Shown here: piece after piece, positions 1 to 8,606 of the stretch
How positions within the stretch are numbered: the stretch's first letter is position 1
How the letters are laid out: each line of letters starts with the position of its first letter
DNA from: CAZCDM01 sp964497475
Lineage (GTDB): Bacteria > Planctomycetota > Phycisphaerae > SM23-33
DNA: 29,735 bases
Assembly: GCA_964497475.1 (NCBI GenBank)
Contig: CAZCDM010000012.1
Span: 1 to 29,735, forward strand
Direction of reading: 5' to 3'
Notes under the pieces: generated by a model
Seen by the model: the letters and a program-made list of their open reading frames with translations, nothing else
The model's database searches: none
Told to the model about the DNA's origin: nothing
Program-made: the position numbers and the translations under genes

Positions 1-110
1 GAATACCACGGTCTGGCGGCCGATTCCTTATTCTGCCGGGGAGAAATGCGGGCTAACATCGCGCCAGAAAAAAATGTCAGTCACTCCAGCCCAAATCGGC
101 GGTGAAATCC

Positions 111-139
111 TTGCCAGGCAAGACCGCCTTGCGTATGAT
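111..139 (+). promoter_or_regulatory. Housekeeping-type promoter of the TPR-protein operon
   Basis: A -35 hexamer TTGCCA (111-116) and a -10 hexamer TATGAT (134-139) are separated by exactly 17 bp, and each matches the consensus at 5 of 6 positions. Transcription would start near 146 and give a leader of about 135 nt before the ATG at 282. The leader contains a small perfect hairpin, GAACCC-gact-GGGTTC (210-225). The promoter rules out the in-frame ATG at 102 as the start, because that lies upstream of it. No convincing gene is visible in 1-110, where two frames are open but too short to judge. Confidence 0.65.
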
Positions 140-281
140 ACACGTCTCTGCTGCATTTGCAGGAGAAAACAGCGGCCTGTATCGGCTTTGGGCGTGTTGC
201 ATATGTGGTGAACCCGACTGGGTTCGCCGCCGGACTATCCGACCTGGCTGCCGTGGTCAACAGACCAAGAAAGGAATCGGA

Positions 282-2984
282 ATGAACGCAGGACTCTACC
301 GCCGATGGCTGCTTGTTTCAATTGCGGCGATCCTCCCGCTGATCCCGTGCGGTGCGATGGGTGCACAGAAGCCGTGGCAGGAAGCGGACCGCAGTTACAA
401 TACGGCGTTGAAGGTGTATAAGCTGGGCGACTGGAAAAAGGCCGAGGCCGCTCTCGCCGAGTTCGTCAAAAAGTATCCCGATGACGATCAGGTCCCCGTT
501 GCGTATCTGCAGCTGGCGGACTGTCGTCGCCGGTTGAAAGACTGGAAGGGCAGGGACGAGGCCATCGAGGCGGTTCTCAAAAAGTTCCCCGACTCGAAGG
601 CGGCCAAGTATGCCTGTGGCTATCGTCTTGCGGTGCTGCGCGGGCAGAAAAAGCATGACGAATGGCTGGACTTTTTGGAGGACATTGGCAAGCGGCTCGG
701 GCGCGTGCCGCTGGATTTCAATGCTCGGATCGACTGGCGGAAGCACGGCGATTATTGGTGGCGGTACGGGCATACGGCAATGTGGTTTCCGCATGTGCGA
801 ACCTCGGGGTATTCGCTGGATATCGCCCCGGGGCTGGGATGGGCCAATCGGATTCTGATCGTTGCCGATACGCCAGGTCGAGCTATTCGCGCGTTGTCCA
901 TTCTGGATAAAACCTTCGCCTATCACGGGCAGGATTTGCCCACCGGCTGGAAGTTCGCGCATATTGAACTGCTCCGCCAGGCCGAGGAGTATAAGGACGA
1001 CCCGGAAGACAAAAGCCGCGAAGCGAAGATCATCCGGGGCCTGGCCCGCAGGCGCCGCCCCAAGGCCGAGGAGCAGAAAACCGAGTACCTCGAAGCCTGG
1101 CCCGAGGGCGATCCGCGCAAAATGGGCCTGCTTCTGCTGCTGGCCGAGGATGCGCAGCGCAAGAAGAACGAATCCCAAGCCGGCGCAATCCACGCCGAGC
1201 TGATGGAGACCTGGCCGGGCTATTCCACGCTGGGTGGTCGATTCCGGAATCGTCTGGCGGATCTTTACCGTAAGCGGCGATACGCGGAATACGTCAAGGC
1301 TGCCCGCTGGTATCTGAAGCATTACCCCATCGGGTCGTGGCGGGACGAGGTGATCAACTGGTGGTTTATTCAGGCACGCGAGAAGGCCGACAAGGGCGAC
1401 GCCTCGCAGGTTGATGTGGTGCTGGACGTTCTGGCCGAAGAAGAGAAAGGCTACGCAGCCAACGTCCAGCGGATTCGCGACGGCATTAAAAAACGGCTGG
1501 AGCTGTATGTCGCCGCGAAACAGAAAGAAAACGCCCAGGCCGAGGCGGGCAAGCTGTTGAGCAAGGAATGCTGGAGCAAGGAAAGCTTCGAGGAAATCAA
1601 GACCCTCGCCGAGAAGCACAACTATCTTGCGCCCTACGTTGCCAAGGCCCGTGAGGAATACAAGATTCCCGAAGAGGATGAAAAAAGCCCCGCCAAGAAG
1701 CAGTACGACGAGCTGCAGAAGCGGATCAAGGACGGCCAGACGCGTCACATGGAGGAAATTGGCGATGAGATGCTCAAAAAGTATCCCGCCGATGCCTGGA
1801 CGATCAAGGCCATCAACGACCTTGTGGATTATTACTACAAGCAGGTCCTCGTCGAGCCGCGCGACCGCTGGGTCCGCGTGATGCAGCAGCATTTTTCGCG
1901 TCATCCACTGACGCAGGATGTCATCGACCGGCAGATCAAAGCCATGTCGGCGGCAAAGAATTACCCCGTGCAGGCGAATCTGCTGGAGTGGGCGATGCAG
2001 TATTTTCCCGGCGCTGCGCGCTGGAATGCGTGGATGAACGAGCGCCTGAGCTGCTTCTCGGCGCAGAAAGAGTATGCCGAAGGTACGCAGTATGTCCAGC
2101 GGGTGTTCGGCCCGCGCGCGGCTACGGGCGAGCTGGACGCCATCAATCGAATCGTCGTCTGGGATACGGTCAATTCGGAACAGGACTATCTCAAGGTTCG
2201 AGGTGACCGATGGCGGCAGGAGGCGGCCCGCTGGTCCGGCAAGCCGCAGGAACTCTACTGCCTCAAGAATGCATTTAATCATTTTTACGTCACGCCCATC
2301 CAGCGCTGGTGGTGGAATCGGATCGACTTTGCCGGTGCGTCGGCCGTTGCGGAGCAGATCAAGCAGATCACCTTCGACCCGGAGATGCCTTGGCGGATGG
2401 AATATGAATCGGTCAACATCCTCATCCAGTCAGGCGATGTCGTCGGAGCGGCCCAAAAGGCCATGGAGACTCTCCAAAACGCCAAGGCCAGCTTCCAGAT
2501 CAGCCAGAGGCTCGACCTGTACAATCTCGGCAGGACGTTGGGCCAGGGGAAGCTTTCCACCAAGGCCAACCATCTCCTGCGGGCGCTTATGAAGGTCTGC
2601 AAGACCCCCTCGGATCAATATGCCTTTCTGGTGGGTCTGGCGAATATGTTCCAGGCAGAGGGCGATCACAAACAGGCGGCCCAGCTGTACCAGATGGCCG
2701 CCAAGAAAGTGCTCTGGCCTATCGAGCAGTGGCCGATTCAGATGCAGGCCGCCAGCGGGCTGCCCCCGACCGGTTACGGCCAGACGCTGATGAGCTACTC
2801 CCGGAGCATTCGCTCGGCCCAGGATATCATGCCGCGACTATTGTTCTATGTCGCCAATCAATACATCAAAAATGGTCCTGCCGCCAAAGCCGGCCCTGCC
2901 GTCAACGCCTTACGGAAATCCTTCCCGCACAGCGGTTATCGCGGGTCACTCGAGAATGTACTACGAAAAACAAAGAAGAAATAA
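282..2984 (+). CDS. Exported TPR-repeat protein (900 aa)
   Basis: The product is predicted to be a periplasmic or envelope-associated tetratricopeptide-repeat scaffold. The chosen ATG at 282 follows AAGAAAGGA and begins a signal peptide (basic MNAGLYRR, a hydrophobic stretch, then a likely cut near CGAMGA). The in-frame ATG at 102 would bury this signal behind 60 unlikely residues. Residues 35-110 carry TPR-like helical pairs (YNTALKVYKLGDWKKAEAAL, then AYLQLADCRRR with a 'KKFPDSKAAKYA' period), similar to YbgF/BamD-type TPRs. The rest is helical, rich in Lys, Glu, Trp and Tyr, and repeats phrases such as 'ADLYRKRRYAEYVKAARWYLKHYP'. No catalytic motif was seen. It is the first gene of a three-gene operon and lies 49 nt before the DUF4159 gene, which also encodes an exported protein. 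The TPR assignment is good but the cellular role is unknown. Confidence 0.8.
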   Translation: MNAGLYRRWLLVSIAAILPLIPCGAMGAQKPWQEADRSYNTALKVYKLGDWKKAEAALAEFVKKYPDDDQVPVAYLQLADCRRRLKDWKGRDEAIEAVLKKFPDSKAAKYACGYRLAVLRGQKKHDEWLDFLEDIGKRLGRVPLDFNARIDWRKHGDYWWRYGHTAMWFPHVRTSGYSLDIAPGLGWANRILIVADTPGRAIRALSILDKTFAYHGQDLPTGWKFAHIELLRQAEEYKDDPEDKSREAKIIRGLARRRRPKAEEQKTEYLEAWPEGDPRKMGLLLLLAEDAQRKKNESQAGAIHAELMETWPGYSTLGGRFRNRLADLYRKRRYAEYVKAARWYLKHYPIGSWRDEVINWWFIQAREKADKGDASQVDVVLDVLAEEEKGYAANVQRIRDGIKKRLELYVAAKQKENAQAEAGKLLSKECWSKESFEEIKTLAEKHNYLAPYVAKAREEYKIPEEDEKSPAKKQYDELQKRIKDGQTRHMEEIGDEMLKKYPADAWTIKAINDLVDYYYKQVLVEPRDRWVRVMQQHFSRHPLTQDVIDRQIKAMSAAKNYPVQANLLEWAMQYFPGAARWNAWMNERLSCFSAQKEYAEGTQYVQRVFGPRAATGELDAINRIVVWDTVNSEQDYLKVRGDRWRQEAARWSGKPQELYCLKNAFNHFYVTPIQRWWWNRIDFAGASAVAEQIKQITFDPEMPWRMEYESVNILIQSGDVVGAAQKAMETLQNAKASFQISQRLDLYNLGRTLGQGKLSTKANHLLRALMKVCKTPSDQYAFLVGLANMFQAEGDHKQAAQLYQMAAKKVLWPIEQWPIQMQAASGLPPTGYGQTLMSYSRSIRSAQDIMPRLLFYVANQYIKNGPAAKAGPAVNALRKSFPHSGYRGSLENVLRKTKKK

Positions 2985-3033
2985 GTCGGCACGCATGAAT
3001 CAACGTGCCCGCCTGTTGTCAAGGAGTACTGGT

Positions 3034-5322
3034 ATGAAGAAAGTTCTGTCCTGCATTTTGATCGTGAGTCTGCTTCTGGCCGTGCCGGCCTTCTCGGCTG
3101 TGCGAGAGACCACCGACGAAGACGTCCAACGCGCCATCGATCGCGTCACCCGCTATCTCTGGTCGCTGCAGCATCCGGACGGCCACTGGCAGACGCATCA
3201 TTACGAGCGAAACCACCACCTGCCGCATGGGTTCCCCACGGCCGTCATCGTCTACGCCCTGCTCGAAGGCGGCCAGACGCCCCAGAACAACCCACGCATG
3301 GAAAAGGCCCTGGAATTTCTCATGGGCATGAAGATCAATAACACTCAATTCCGCTCTCTTCGAGCGATGTCGCTGGCCAAGGTCATTGCCGAGGAGAAAA
3401 AAGACGAAAAGTCGAAGTACCTCAAACAGCTTGAGGATGATCTCCGCTGGCTTCTGGTGGGAAATAAACGCTCGGGGTTCCGCGGCGCCTGGGGCGAGGT
3501 CGGCCCGGACCGCCTTGGCGATAACATGTCCGGGCAGTTTGCCCTGGCAGCCATGTGGGAGAGCTACCTCGCACAGCTCGAATTGAAAAAACGCATCTTC
3601 CAGCTTGCCGAGGCCAACTGGATCAAGACCCAGCAGAAGGATGGCGGCTGGGCGCTCGACGGCGATCCGAAAACCAGCATGGCCACCGATGTCCGCATGA
3701 CGGCAGCGGCCCTGAGCAGCCTGTATACCTGCCGCGACGCCCTGGAACGGGGCGCCGGTCGATACCGCTATCAGAAGAATGTCGACGAAGGCTGGGACTA
3801 CCTCAACAAGAACTTCAAGCCCGACTTCATCCGCAACAGCTACTCGGCCTTCTGCATCCAGCAGCTGGGCATGCGCTCCGGGCGGAAGTACATTGGCAAG
3901 TACGACTGGTACGATATCGCCCTGGCCAAGCTGGCCGAACCAAGCCCCGGCGGGCCGAGCTACAGCGGCTACTGGGGCCCCCGCGTTCGGGCCGCCTTTG
4001 AGCTGATCTTCCTGGCCAGGGCGCGGATCCCCCTGGCTGTCAGCAAGCTCGAGTACGGCAAAGACAGCGGGTGGAATACGCACTCCCGCGATCTGCCTCG
4101 CTTTACCGACTATGCCCATCGGCAGTTCGAGCGGAAACTCCGCTGGCAGATCGTCAAGATCACCGGCGATATCCAGTCGCTGCTCGACGCGCCTATCCTC
4201 CTGATTGAGGGGGATAAGGAAATCCAGCTCAGCCAGGCCGAATGGGACAAGCTCCGCGAATATACTCTCCGCGGCGGGCTCATGATCTTCGTGCCGGTCG
4301 GGCGGAATACCAAGCCCTTTGTCGAGTCGGCCAAGAAAGCTCTGCCCGAACTGTACAAGGCCCAGCGGGCCGAGGCCCCCAAGTCCAAACCCTACTACAC
4401 CCTCCAGGAGCAGACCGATCGAAGCCCCATTTACCAGGGCTATGTCAAGATCGACAGCGGCGCCAATCAGGTCCCCGCCTGGGCCATCTCCGACGGGTCC
4501 CGGCTGATCGCCATCGTCCTCGGCGAGGATATCACCGCCTCGTGGCAGAAACGCGACTTCCTCCGCGATCAGGTCAACCACCCCCTCGGGCTGAACCTGA
4601 TGATGTACGGGATCGGCGGCAACTACAACCTCATGCGCATGAGGCCGATTTTCGACCCGCCCCCCGGCAAGCCCAAGCACACCGTCAAGGTCGGCTGGCT
4701 CAAGCACGACGGCAACTGGAACACCCAGCCCTACGCGATGGAGAGCCTCTCCCGAAAAACCGAGGTCGAGAACCGCGTTCGTATCGCCCATACCCCGATC
4801 GAGGGCGTCGACAGCAAGAAGGTCAACAGCATGGATATCATCTGGGTGATCGGAACCGATCGCTTCACCCTTTCCCAGAAGCAGATCGATGCCCTCCGCA
4901 GCTATGTCGATAAGGGCGGCGTGATTTTCTTCAACGCCATCGGCGGGTCCAGAGACTTCGCCCGTGCCGCCGAGAAGAATATCGAGAAGATTCTCGAGGG
5001 CAAGAACATGTCCGAGCGGGCCGTTTCGGCCACCTCGCCGTTGATGACAGGCAAGGCGGGCGATTTCCGCGGGCCGAAGATCATCGACCCGCAACGGGCC
5101 AGTGAATTCCTCCGGCTGTTTTCCACCCCGCCCGACCCCCTTACGGTCTACTCGCGCGGTGAGAACCCTTCGGTGATTCTGGCGCCCTACGGGATCCACG
5201 ACACCATCGACGGGCACGTCGCCGCCGATGCCGTAAGCTACCTGCCCGACTCGGCCCGGGCCTTCGGCGCGAACATCGTGCTTTACGCTCTGGCCAAACC
5301 CCAGCTGGACAAAGCAAAATAA
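3034..5322 (+). CDS. Exported prenyltransferase/squalene-cyclase-like and DUF4159 protein (762 aa)
   Basis: The ATG at 3034 follows AAGGAG and starts a clean signal peptide (MKKVLSCILIVSLLLAVPAFSA). Residues about 30-330 resemble the alpha/alpha-toroid repeats of terpene cyclases and prenyltransferases ('YLWSLQHPDGHW', 'WIKTQQKDGGWALDGD', 'LGMRSGRKYIG'). No acidic catalytic cluster was confirmed, so the fold may serve for binding. The C-terminal part, after about residue 600, has the DUF4159 look ('VKVGWLKHDGNWNTQPYAM', 'IIWVIGTDRFTLSQKQIDALRSYVDKGGVIFFNA'), a flavodoxin/GATase-like fold. A related segment with 'LREYTLRGGLMIFVPVG' lies near residue 410. This domain pairing is frequent in planctomycetes, where the substrate is unknown. 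The gene sits 49 nt after the TPR gene and 33 nt before the LpoB-like gene, which suggests a shared envelope process. Confidence 0.8.
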   Translation: MKKVLSCILIVSLLLAVPAFSAVRETTDEDVQRAIDRVTRYLWSLQHPDGHWQTHHYERNHHLPHGFPTAVIVYALLEGGQTPQNNPRMEKALEFLMGMKINNTQFRSLRAMSLAKVIAEEKKDEKSKYLKQLEDDLRWLLVGNKRSGFRGAWGEVGPDRLGDNMSGQFALAAMWESYLAQLELKKRIFQLAEANWIKTQQKDGGWALDGDPKTSMATDVRMTAAALSSLYTCRDALERGAGRYRYQKNVDEGWDYLNKNFKPDFIRNSYSAFCIQQLGMRSGRKYIGKYDWYDIALAKLAEPSPGGPSYSGYWGPRVRAAFELIFLARARIPLAVSKLEYGKDSGWNTHSRDLPRFTDYAHRQFERKLRWQIVKITGDIQSLLDAPILLIEGDKEIQLSQAEWDKLREYTLRGGLMIFVPVGRNTKPFVESAKKALPELYKAQRAEAPKSKPYYTLQEQTDRSPIYQGYVKIDSGANQVPAWAISDGSRLIAIVLGEDITASWQKRDFLRDQVNHPLGLNLMMYGIGGNYNLMRMRPIFDPPPGKPKHTVKVGWLKHDGNWNTQPYAMESLSRKTEVENRVRIAHTPIEGVDSKKVNSMDIIWVIGTDRFTLSQKQIDALRSYVDKGGVIFFNAIGGSRDFARAAEKNIEKILEGKNMSERAVSATSPLMTGKAGDFRGPKIIDPQRASEFLRLFSTPPDPLTVYSRGENPSVILAPYGIHDTIDGHVAADAVSYLPDSARAFGANIVLYALAKPQLDKAK

Positions 5323-5355
5323 CCCACGCCCGCCGGCCCGGCGGAGGACCGCTCC

Positions 5356-5806
5356 ATTATCCCCCACCGCAGAATCCATTGGCTCTTCATCGGCCTGCTG
5401 GCTGTGGGGGCGGCGCCCCTCCAGGCCCAGCCCGACCCCGGCGGACCGTGGCGCACGATCGACTCGCCCCGGACGCAGCCCGTGCCGGTCGCTTCGCAGC
5501 CGGCTTCCCAGCCGAGGCCACCAGAGGCCTCACCCGATCCGACGCGCCTCAATCGGCCGCCCTGGGCGCTGATCGCCCAGCCGAGGAGAGAATCGCCCCC
5601 CCAGGCCGCTGCCAGTCAGCCCGCCTCCCAGCCCGTCCGCCGACGCGCGTACCAGGGGCCCGCCGTTACGCCCTGGACCCGGCTGGCCCCTCCGGTCGAC
5701 GATAAAGCCCATCTCCGGGCTGAGCTGAAGGCTCGCAAATCGCCGCGGTCAGCCTCGCCTCCGCCTGCACCGCCGGTATCGTCACAACCCCTTCGTCCTC
5801 AGCAGG
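5356..5806 (+). CDS. LpoB/CsgG-like envelope protein, N-terminal part (interrupted by gap; ATT start proposed)
   Basis: This is the 5' part of a gene cut by an assembly gap. The frame downstream of the DUF4159 stop has no ATG, GTG or TTG before the GTG at 5404, which lies inside a hydrophobic signal-like stretch. Reading from ATT at 5356, nine bases after GGAGG, gives a complete signal peptide: basic IPHRRIHW, a hydrophobic LFIGLLAVGAA core and a PLQA/QP cut. ATT is therefore the most sensible start, unless the base is a sequencing error for ATG. The mature part is a low-complexity Pro/Gln/Ser/Ala linker with repeated 'SQPASQP' units, probably disordered. That repetition may be why the assembly broke here. 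The 3' portion continues at 5907 in another frame, so the real gap length must leave remainder 2 when divided by 3, not 100 nt. Confidence 0.55.
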
Positions 5807-5906
5807 NNNNNNNNNNNNNNNNNNNNNNNNNNNNNNNNNNNNNNNNNNNNNNNNNNNNNNNNNNNNNNNNNNNNNNNNNNNNNNNNNNNNNNNNNNNNNN
5901 NNNNNN
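5807..5906. other. Assembly gap of 100 Ns
   Basis: There are exactly one hundred undetermined bases, the usual placeholder for a scaffold gap of unknown size. The gap lies in the Pro-rich coding region of the LpoB-like gene. The reading frame before and after it does not agree over 100 nt, so the true size is different. Confidence 0.98.
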
Positions 5907-6428
5907 CCCGCCCCCCAGGCCGATCTCCAGCCCAGCCGGCCGAGCCTGGATGAATCCGTAGCCAGCCAGCACCGCATCGTCACCTGTGAGGTTCGCCTGG
6001 TGCGCCGGGCCGATGGGCGCGTCCTGGCCCAGGCGTCGGCCCAGGCACATTGGTCGCAGCATGAACGCCTCGCCGGCGTGCTCGTCGAACGGCTGCTCCG
6101 GGGAGTCAACCCGGCCGGTACCATCGGCGTGGTCGACCTCCGCAACCGTCGTCAGAGCAAGGCCGGCCTCGATGCCTCCCGCATCATGACCGCTCGCCTC
6201 GCCGACGCGATCCTCCGCACCAGCCAGTTCACCAAGGTCAACTCACTCGACCTCCGCAAGGCCGTGCCCGACGAGCAGCATCTCGAGAGCGGCCGGAAGC
6301 TCCTGGTCAACAAGGCCGCCCGCACCCAACTCGTCGGGTGCGACTATCTCCTGCTGGGCGGCCTGGCTATGACGCGACCTATCGTCAACCTCCAGCAGCG
6401 CATCGACGAAGGCGTCCAACAGGACTAA
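5907..6428 (+). CDS. LpoB/CsgG-like envelope protein, C-terminal part
   Basis: This continues the gene begun at 5356 after the gap, ending with TAA at 6426. The segment 'GVVDLRNRRQSKAGLDASRIMTARLADAIL', broken here only by my quotation, with 'LRTSQFTKVNSLDLR' and then 'ARTQLVGCDYLLLGGL', follows the pattern of the LpoB/FlgO/CsgG N-terminal fold: a strand, a helix choosing low-level subunits, 'sgkF..v', and a 'GaDYlLyG' strand. In proteobacteria LpoB is an outer-membrane activator of penicillin-binding protein 1B. The strand that normally closes the fold is not seen after 'GGLAM'. Instead a similar 'CEVRLVRRADGRVLAQA' strand occurs before the domain, so the protein is either repeated, permuted or truncated at the C-terminus. 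Function is inferred from fold resemblance only. Confidence 0.6.
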   Translation, partial: PAPQADLQPSRPSLDESVASQHRIVTCEVRLVRRADGRVLAQASAQAHWSQHERLAGVLVERLLRGVNPAGTIGVVDLRNRRQSKAGLDASRIMTARLADAILRTSQFTKVNSLDLRKAVPDEQHLESGRKLLVNKAARTQLVGCDYLLLGGLAMTRPIVNLQQRIDEGVQQD

Positions 6429-6443
6429 AATTGATCCCCAACG

Positions 6444-6480
6444 GGGTGGCTGGGCAACACGGCATTTCGTGCTGCCACCC
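6444..6480. repeat. Inverted repeat between converging genes
   Basis: The arms GGGTGGC (6444-6450) and GCCACCC (6474-6480) enclose a second nested stem, CACG-gcattt-CGTG with outer GCA/TGC. It lies between the ends of the LpoB-like gene (+) and the CoA-disulfide reductase gene (-). It could act as a two-way terminator, but neither side has a U-tract. Confidence 0.45.
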
Positions 6481-6512
6481 TCGTCAAGCCCTGCGGACAG
6501 GAGCGGGGCAGG

Positions 6513-8234
6513 TCAGCTTTTCTTGCTCGGCTGGTGGGGGACCTGGTGGGTGTGATCCCAGACGGTTTCGCTATCGACCGGTGTCCAGGTGACGGCCTGG
6601 AAGGTCTTGTATCCGCCGGTGTAGTTGCTCGCGTCGAAGCCGTTGAGCCGAAGCGTCCGGCACGCAAGATGGGCACGCAGACCCACCTGGCAGAACACGC
6701 GGATGGGTTTGTCGGCGGGCAGTTCGTCCAGCCGGCTGCGCAGTTCATCGATGGGGATGTGCACGGCACCGGGGATGGTTCCCTTGGCGACCTCGCCGGG
6801 TGTGCGTACATCCAGCAGCACCGCCTCGCCCGGCTGGAGCATGTCGGCGGTATGGCACAGCGGGCTCAGGCCGGCCATGGCATTGCTGGCCACGAAGCCG
6901 GCGTAGTTGACCGGGTCCTTGGCCGAGCCGTACGGCGGGGCGTAGCTCAGTTCGAGGTCGACGAGGTCCTGGACCTTCATGCCCGCCCGCTGGGCCGTGG
7001 CCAGGACGTCGATGCGTTTGTCGATGCCCTCACCGCCGACGGCCTGGGCGCCGAGGATGGTCCCGTCGGCCGGGTCGTACAGCAGCTTGAGTGTGATCTG
7101 GCAACCGCCGGGGTAGTAGCTGGCGTGGCTGGCCGGGTGGACGAAAACGGTCTCGTAGCTCCGGCCGGCTTTGTCCATCGCTTTGGCCGACTGGCCCGTC
7201 ATGCCGACCGTCAGGTCAAAGACCTTGCAGACGGCCGTGCCCTGGGTGGCTTTGTAGACGCTGCTGCCGCCGAAGATGTTGTCCGCGGCGATGCGCCCCT
7301 GGCGATTGGCCGGCCCGGCCAGGGGAATCAGCGACGGCGTCTGGCCGACGAAATGCTCGACCTCGATGGCGTCGCCGACGGCCCAGATCGAAGCATCGGA
7401 CGTCTGCATGTGAGCGTCGACCTGAATCCCGCCCGTCTTGCCGATGGCCAGCCCCGCCCGCCGGGCCAGGTCGACCTCCGGCTTGACGCCGATGGCGAGG
7501 ATGACCAGGTCGGCCGGGATGGTTCGGCCGTTGTCCATCGCCAGGTTCACGCCGCGGTCGGTCGGCTCGATCGACTCCACGGCATGGCCGAGGTGCAACG
7601 CGATGCCCTTGTCCTGCAGGTGCTGGGCCAGCGGTGCGGCGATCTCCGGGTCGACCGGCGCGAAGACCTGCGGCAGCAGCTCGATGAGGTCCACGCCGAT
7701 GGACCGCTCGTGGAGCGCTTCGGTCATCTCCAGGCCGATGTACCCGGCCCCGATGACGGCGGCCCGGGTGGGCTTGCGTTTTTCGATGGCCTTGATGATC
7801 GCGTCCATGTCTTCCATGTTCCGCAGGCTCAGCACGCGGTCGGCGGCGGCTTTGGCAAAGGGCGGACGGATCGGCTCGGCTCCGGGGCTGAGCACGAGGG
7901 CATCGTAGGGCTGGGTTGTTTCGGCGTCGCTGTCGAGGTCGCGCACGGTGATGGTTTTGTCTGCCGGGTTGACCGCGACGACCTCGTGTTTGACGCGGAC
8001 GTCGATGTTGTATCGCTTCTGGAGCCCCTGGGGGGTCTGGACGAGCAGGTCATCCCGCTCGGCAATGGCCCCGCCGATGTGATAGGGCAGCCCGCAGTTG
8101 GCGAAGGAGACATACGGCCCTCGCTCAAAAAGGATGATCTCGGCCTGCTCGTCGAGCCGGCGGCAGCGAGTCGCACACGAAGCGCCGCCGGCGACGCCGC
8201 CGACGATGCAGATGGTCTTGGGGGAATTGGACAT
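6513..8234 (-). CDS. cdr: CoA-disulfide reductase/NADH sulfur reductase with C-terminal rhodanese domain (573 aa)
   Basis: This flavoprotein of the pyridine nucleotide-disulfide family is expected to reduce CoA disulfide or CoA persulfide/polysulfide with NAD(P)H in the cytoplasm. It has an FAD motif VGGVAGG (residues 11-17) and the single active cysteine in SFANCGLPYHIGG (Cys47), typical of CoADR rather than a CxxxxC disulfide pair. It also has a second nucleotide motif GAGYIGLEM (162-170), the WAVGDAIEV FAD motif (284-292) and the dimer region with 'YAPPYGSAKDPVNYAGFVASN'. Residues about 465-550 form a rhodanese with the loop CQVGLR (Cys515), so this is the CoADR-RHD fusion that transfers sulfane sulfur to the flavin site. 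The start follows an AGGAG site inside the end of arsR, with only 3 nt between the genes. It is very probably co-transcribed with and controlled by that ArsR protein. Confidence 0.9.
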   Translation of the reverse strand: MSNSPKTICIVGGVAGGASCATRCRRLDEQAEIILFERGPYVSFANCGLPYHIGGAIAERDDLLVQTPQGLQKRYNIDVRVKHEVVAVNPADKTITVRDLDSDAETTQPYDALVLSPGAEPIRPPFAKAAADRVLSLRNMEDMDAIIKAIEKRKPTRAAVIGAGYIGLEMTEALHERSIGVDLIELLPQVFAPVDPEIAAPLAQHLQDKGIALHLGHAVESIEPTDRGVNLAMDNGRTIPADLVILAIGVKPEVDLARRAGLAIGKTGGIQVDAHMQTSDASIWAVGDAIEVEHFVGQTPSLIPLAGPANRQGRIAADNIFGGSSVYKATQGTAVCKVFDLTVGMTGQSAKAMDKAGRSYETVFVHPASHASYYPGGCQITLKLLYDPADGTILGAQAVGGEGIDKRIDVLATAQRAGMKVQDLVDLELSYAPPYGSAKDPVNYAGFVASNAMAGLSPLCHTADMLQPGEAVLLDVRTPGEVAKGTIPGAVHIPIDELRSRLDELPADKPIRVFCQVGLRAHLACRTLRLNGFDASNYTGGYKTFQAVTWTPVDSETVWDHTHQVPHQPSKKS

Positions 8235-8237
8235 GGG

Positions 8238-8570
8238 TTACTCCTGGCTGGGGGTCATGGTGGAACAGGCTTTACGGATGCAGTTCATCAGGCCCGGCAA
8301 GCGCGGGTCGCTCGTGCGGTAGTAGACGGTTCGGCCGGATCGCTCGCTGCTGAGCAGGCCGTGGCCTTTCATCAGGCGAAGGTGCTCGCTGGCCTGGTGG
8401 GGCGGCAGGTCGCACAGCTCGGCGATCTGCCCGACACTGAACCGACCCTGCATGAGGATGTTGATCATGCGGATGCGAACCGGGTGGGCGAGAATCTTGA
8501 GGAACTCGGCCGTGCGGTCGAGAGAGTCCATCGGAATCAGCTCGGGTTGTTTGGATTTGCTTGCCGACAT
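8238..8570 (-). CDS. ArsR-family winged-helix repressor (110 aa)
   Basis: A small DNA-binding regulator with the ArsR pattern: 'AEFLKILAHPVRIRMINILM' (residues 21-40), the recognition helix 'DLPPHQASEHLRLMKGHGLL' (54-73) and the wing 'SERSGRTVYYR' (75-85). It does not have the CVCDLC metal site of arsenic sensors. Its cysteines are Cys53, Cys97 and Cys102. Persulfide sensors of the SqrR/BigR type also use two cysteines, but theirs occupy other positions, so persulfide sensing is an idea suggested mainly by the next gene, a CoA-disulfide reductase. The ATG at 8570 lies 8 nt after a TATAAT box, so the transcript may be leaderless. Met14 is the alternative start, but it has only a poor GAG ribosome site. 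Confidence 0.85.
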   Translation of the reverse strand: MSASKSKQPELIPMDSLDRTAEFLKILAHPVRIRMINILMQGRFSVGQIAELCDLPPHQASEHLRLMKGHGLLSSERSGRTVYYRTSDPRLPGLMNCIRKACSTMTPSQE

Positions 8571-8578
8571 GACGACTC

Positions 8579-8606
8579 ATTATATCGAAACCTTACGATG
8601 TGTAAA
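8579..8606 (-). promoter_or_regulatory. Promoter of the arsR-CoA-disulfide reductase operon
   Basis: On the minus strand, TTTACA (8606-8601) and a perfect TATAAT (8584-8579) are separated by 16 bp. The predicted transcription start is at or within about two bases of the arsR ATG (8570), which predicts a leaderless or almost leaderless message. Confidence 0.7.

Noticed and set aside
1..105. 3' end of a gene entering from the left edge
   Set aside because: Two frames are open for 105 and about 205 nt, but neither gives a recognisable protein end, so no call is made.
102..281. Upstream ATG start for the TPR protein
   Set aside because: It lies before the predicted promoter start and would mask a clear signal peptide. 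The ATG at 282 has the ribosome site.
318..2282. 654-codon open frame antisense to the TPR gene
   Set aside because: It is composed of Leu/Gly/Arg-rich shadow sequence without domain motifs, fully opposite a gene with signal peptide and TPRs. Long antisense frames are expected at this GC content.
3019..5379. 786-codon open frame antisense to the DUF4159 gene
   Set aside because: This is mirror coding sequence with no ribosome site and no recognisable motif.
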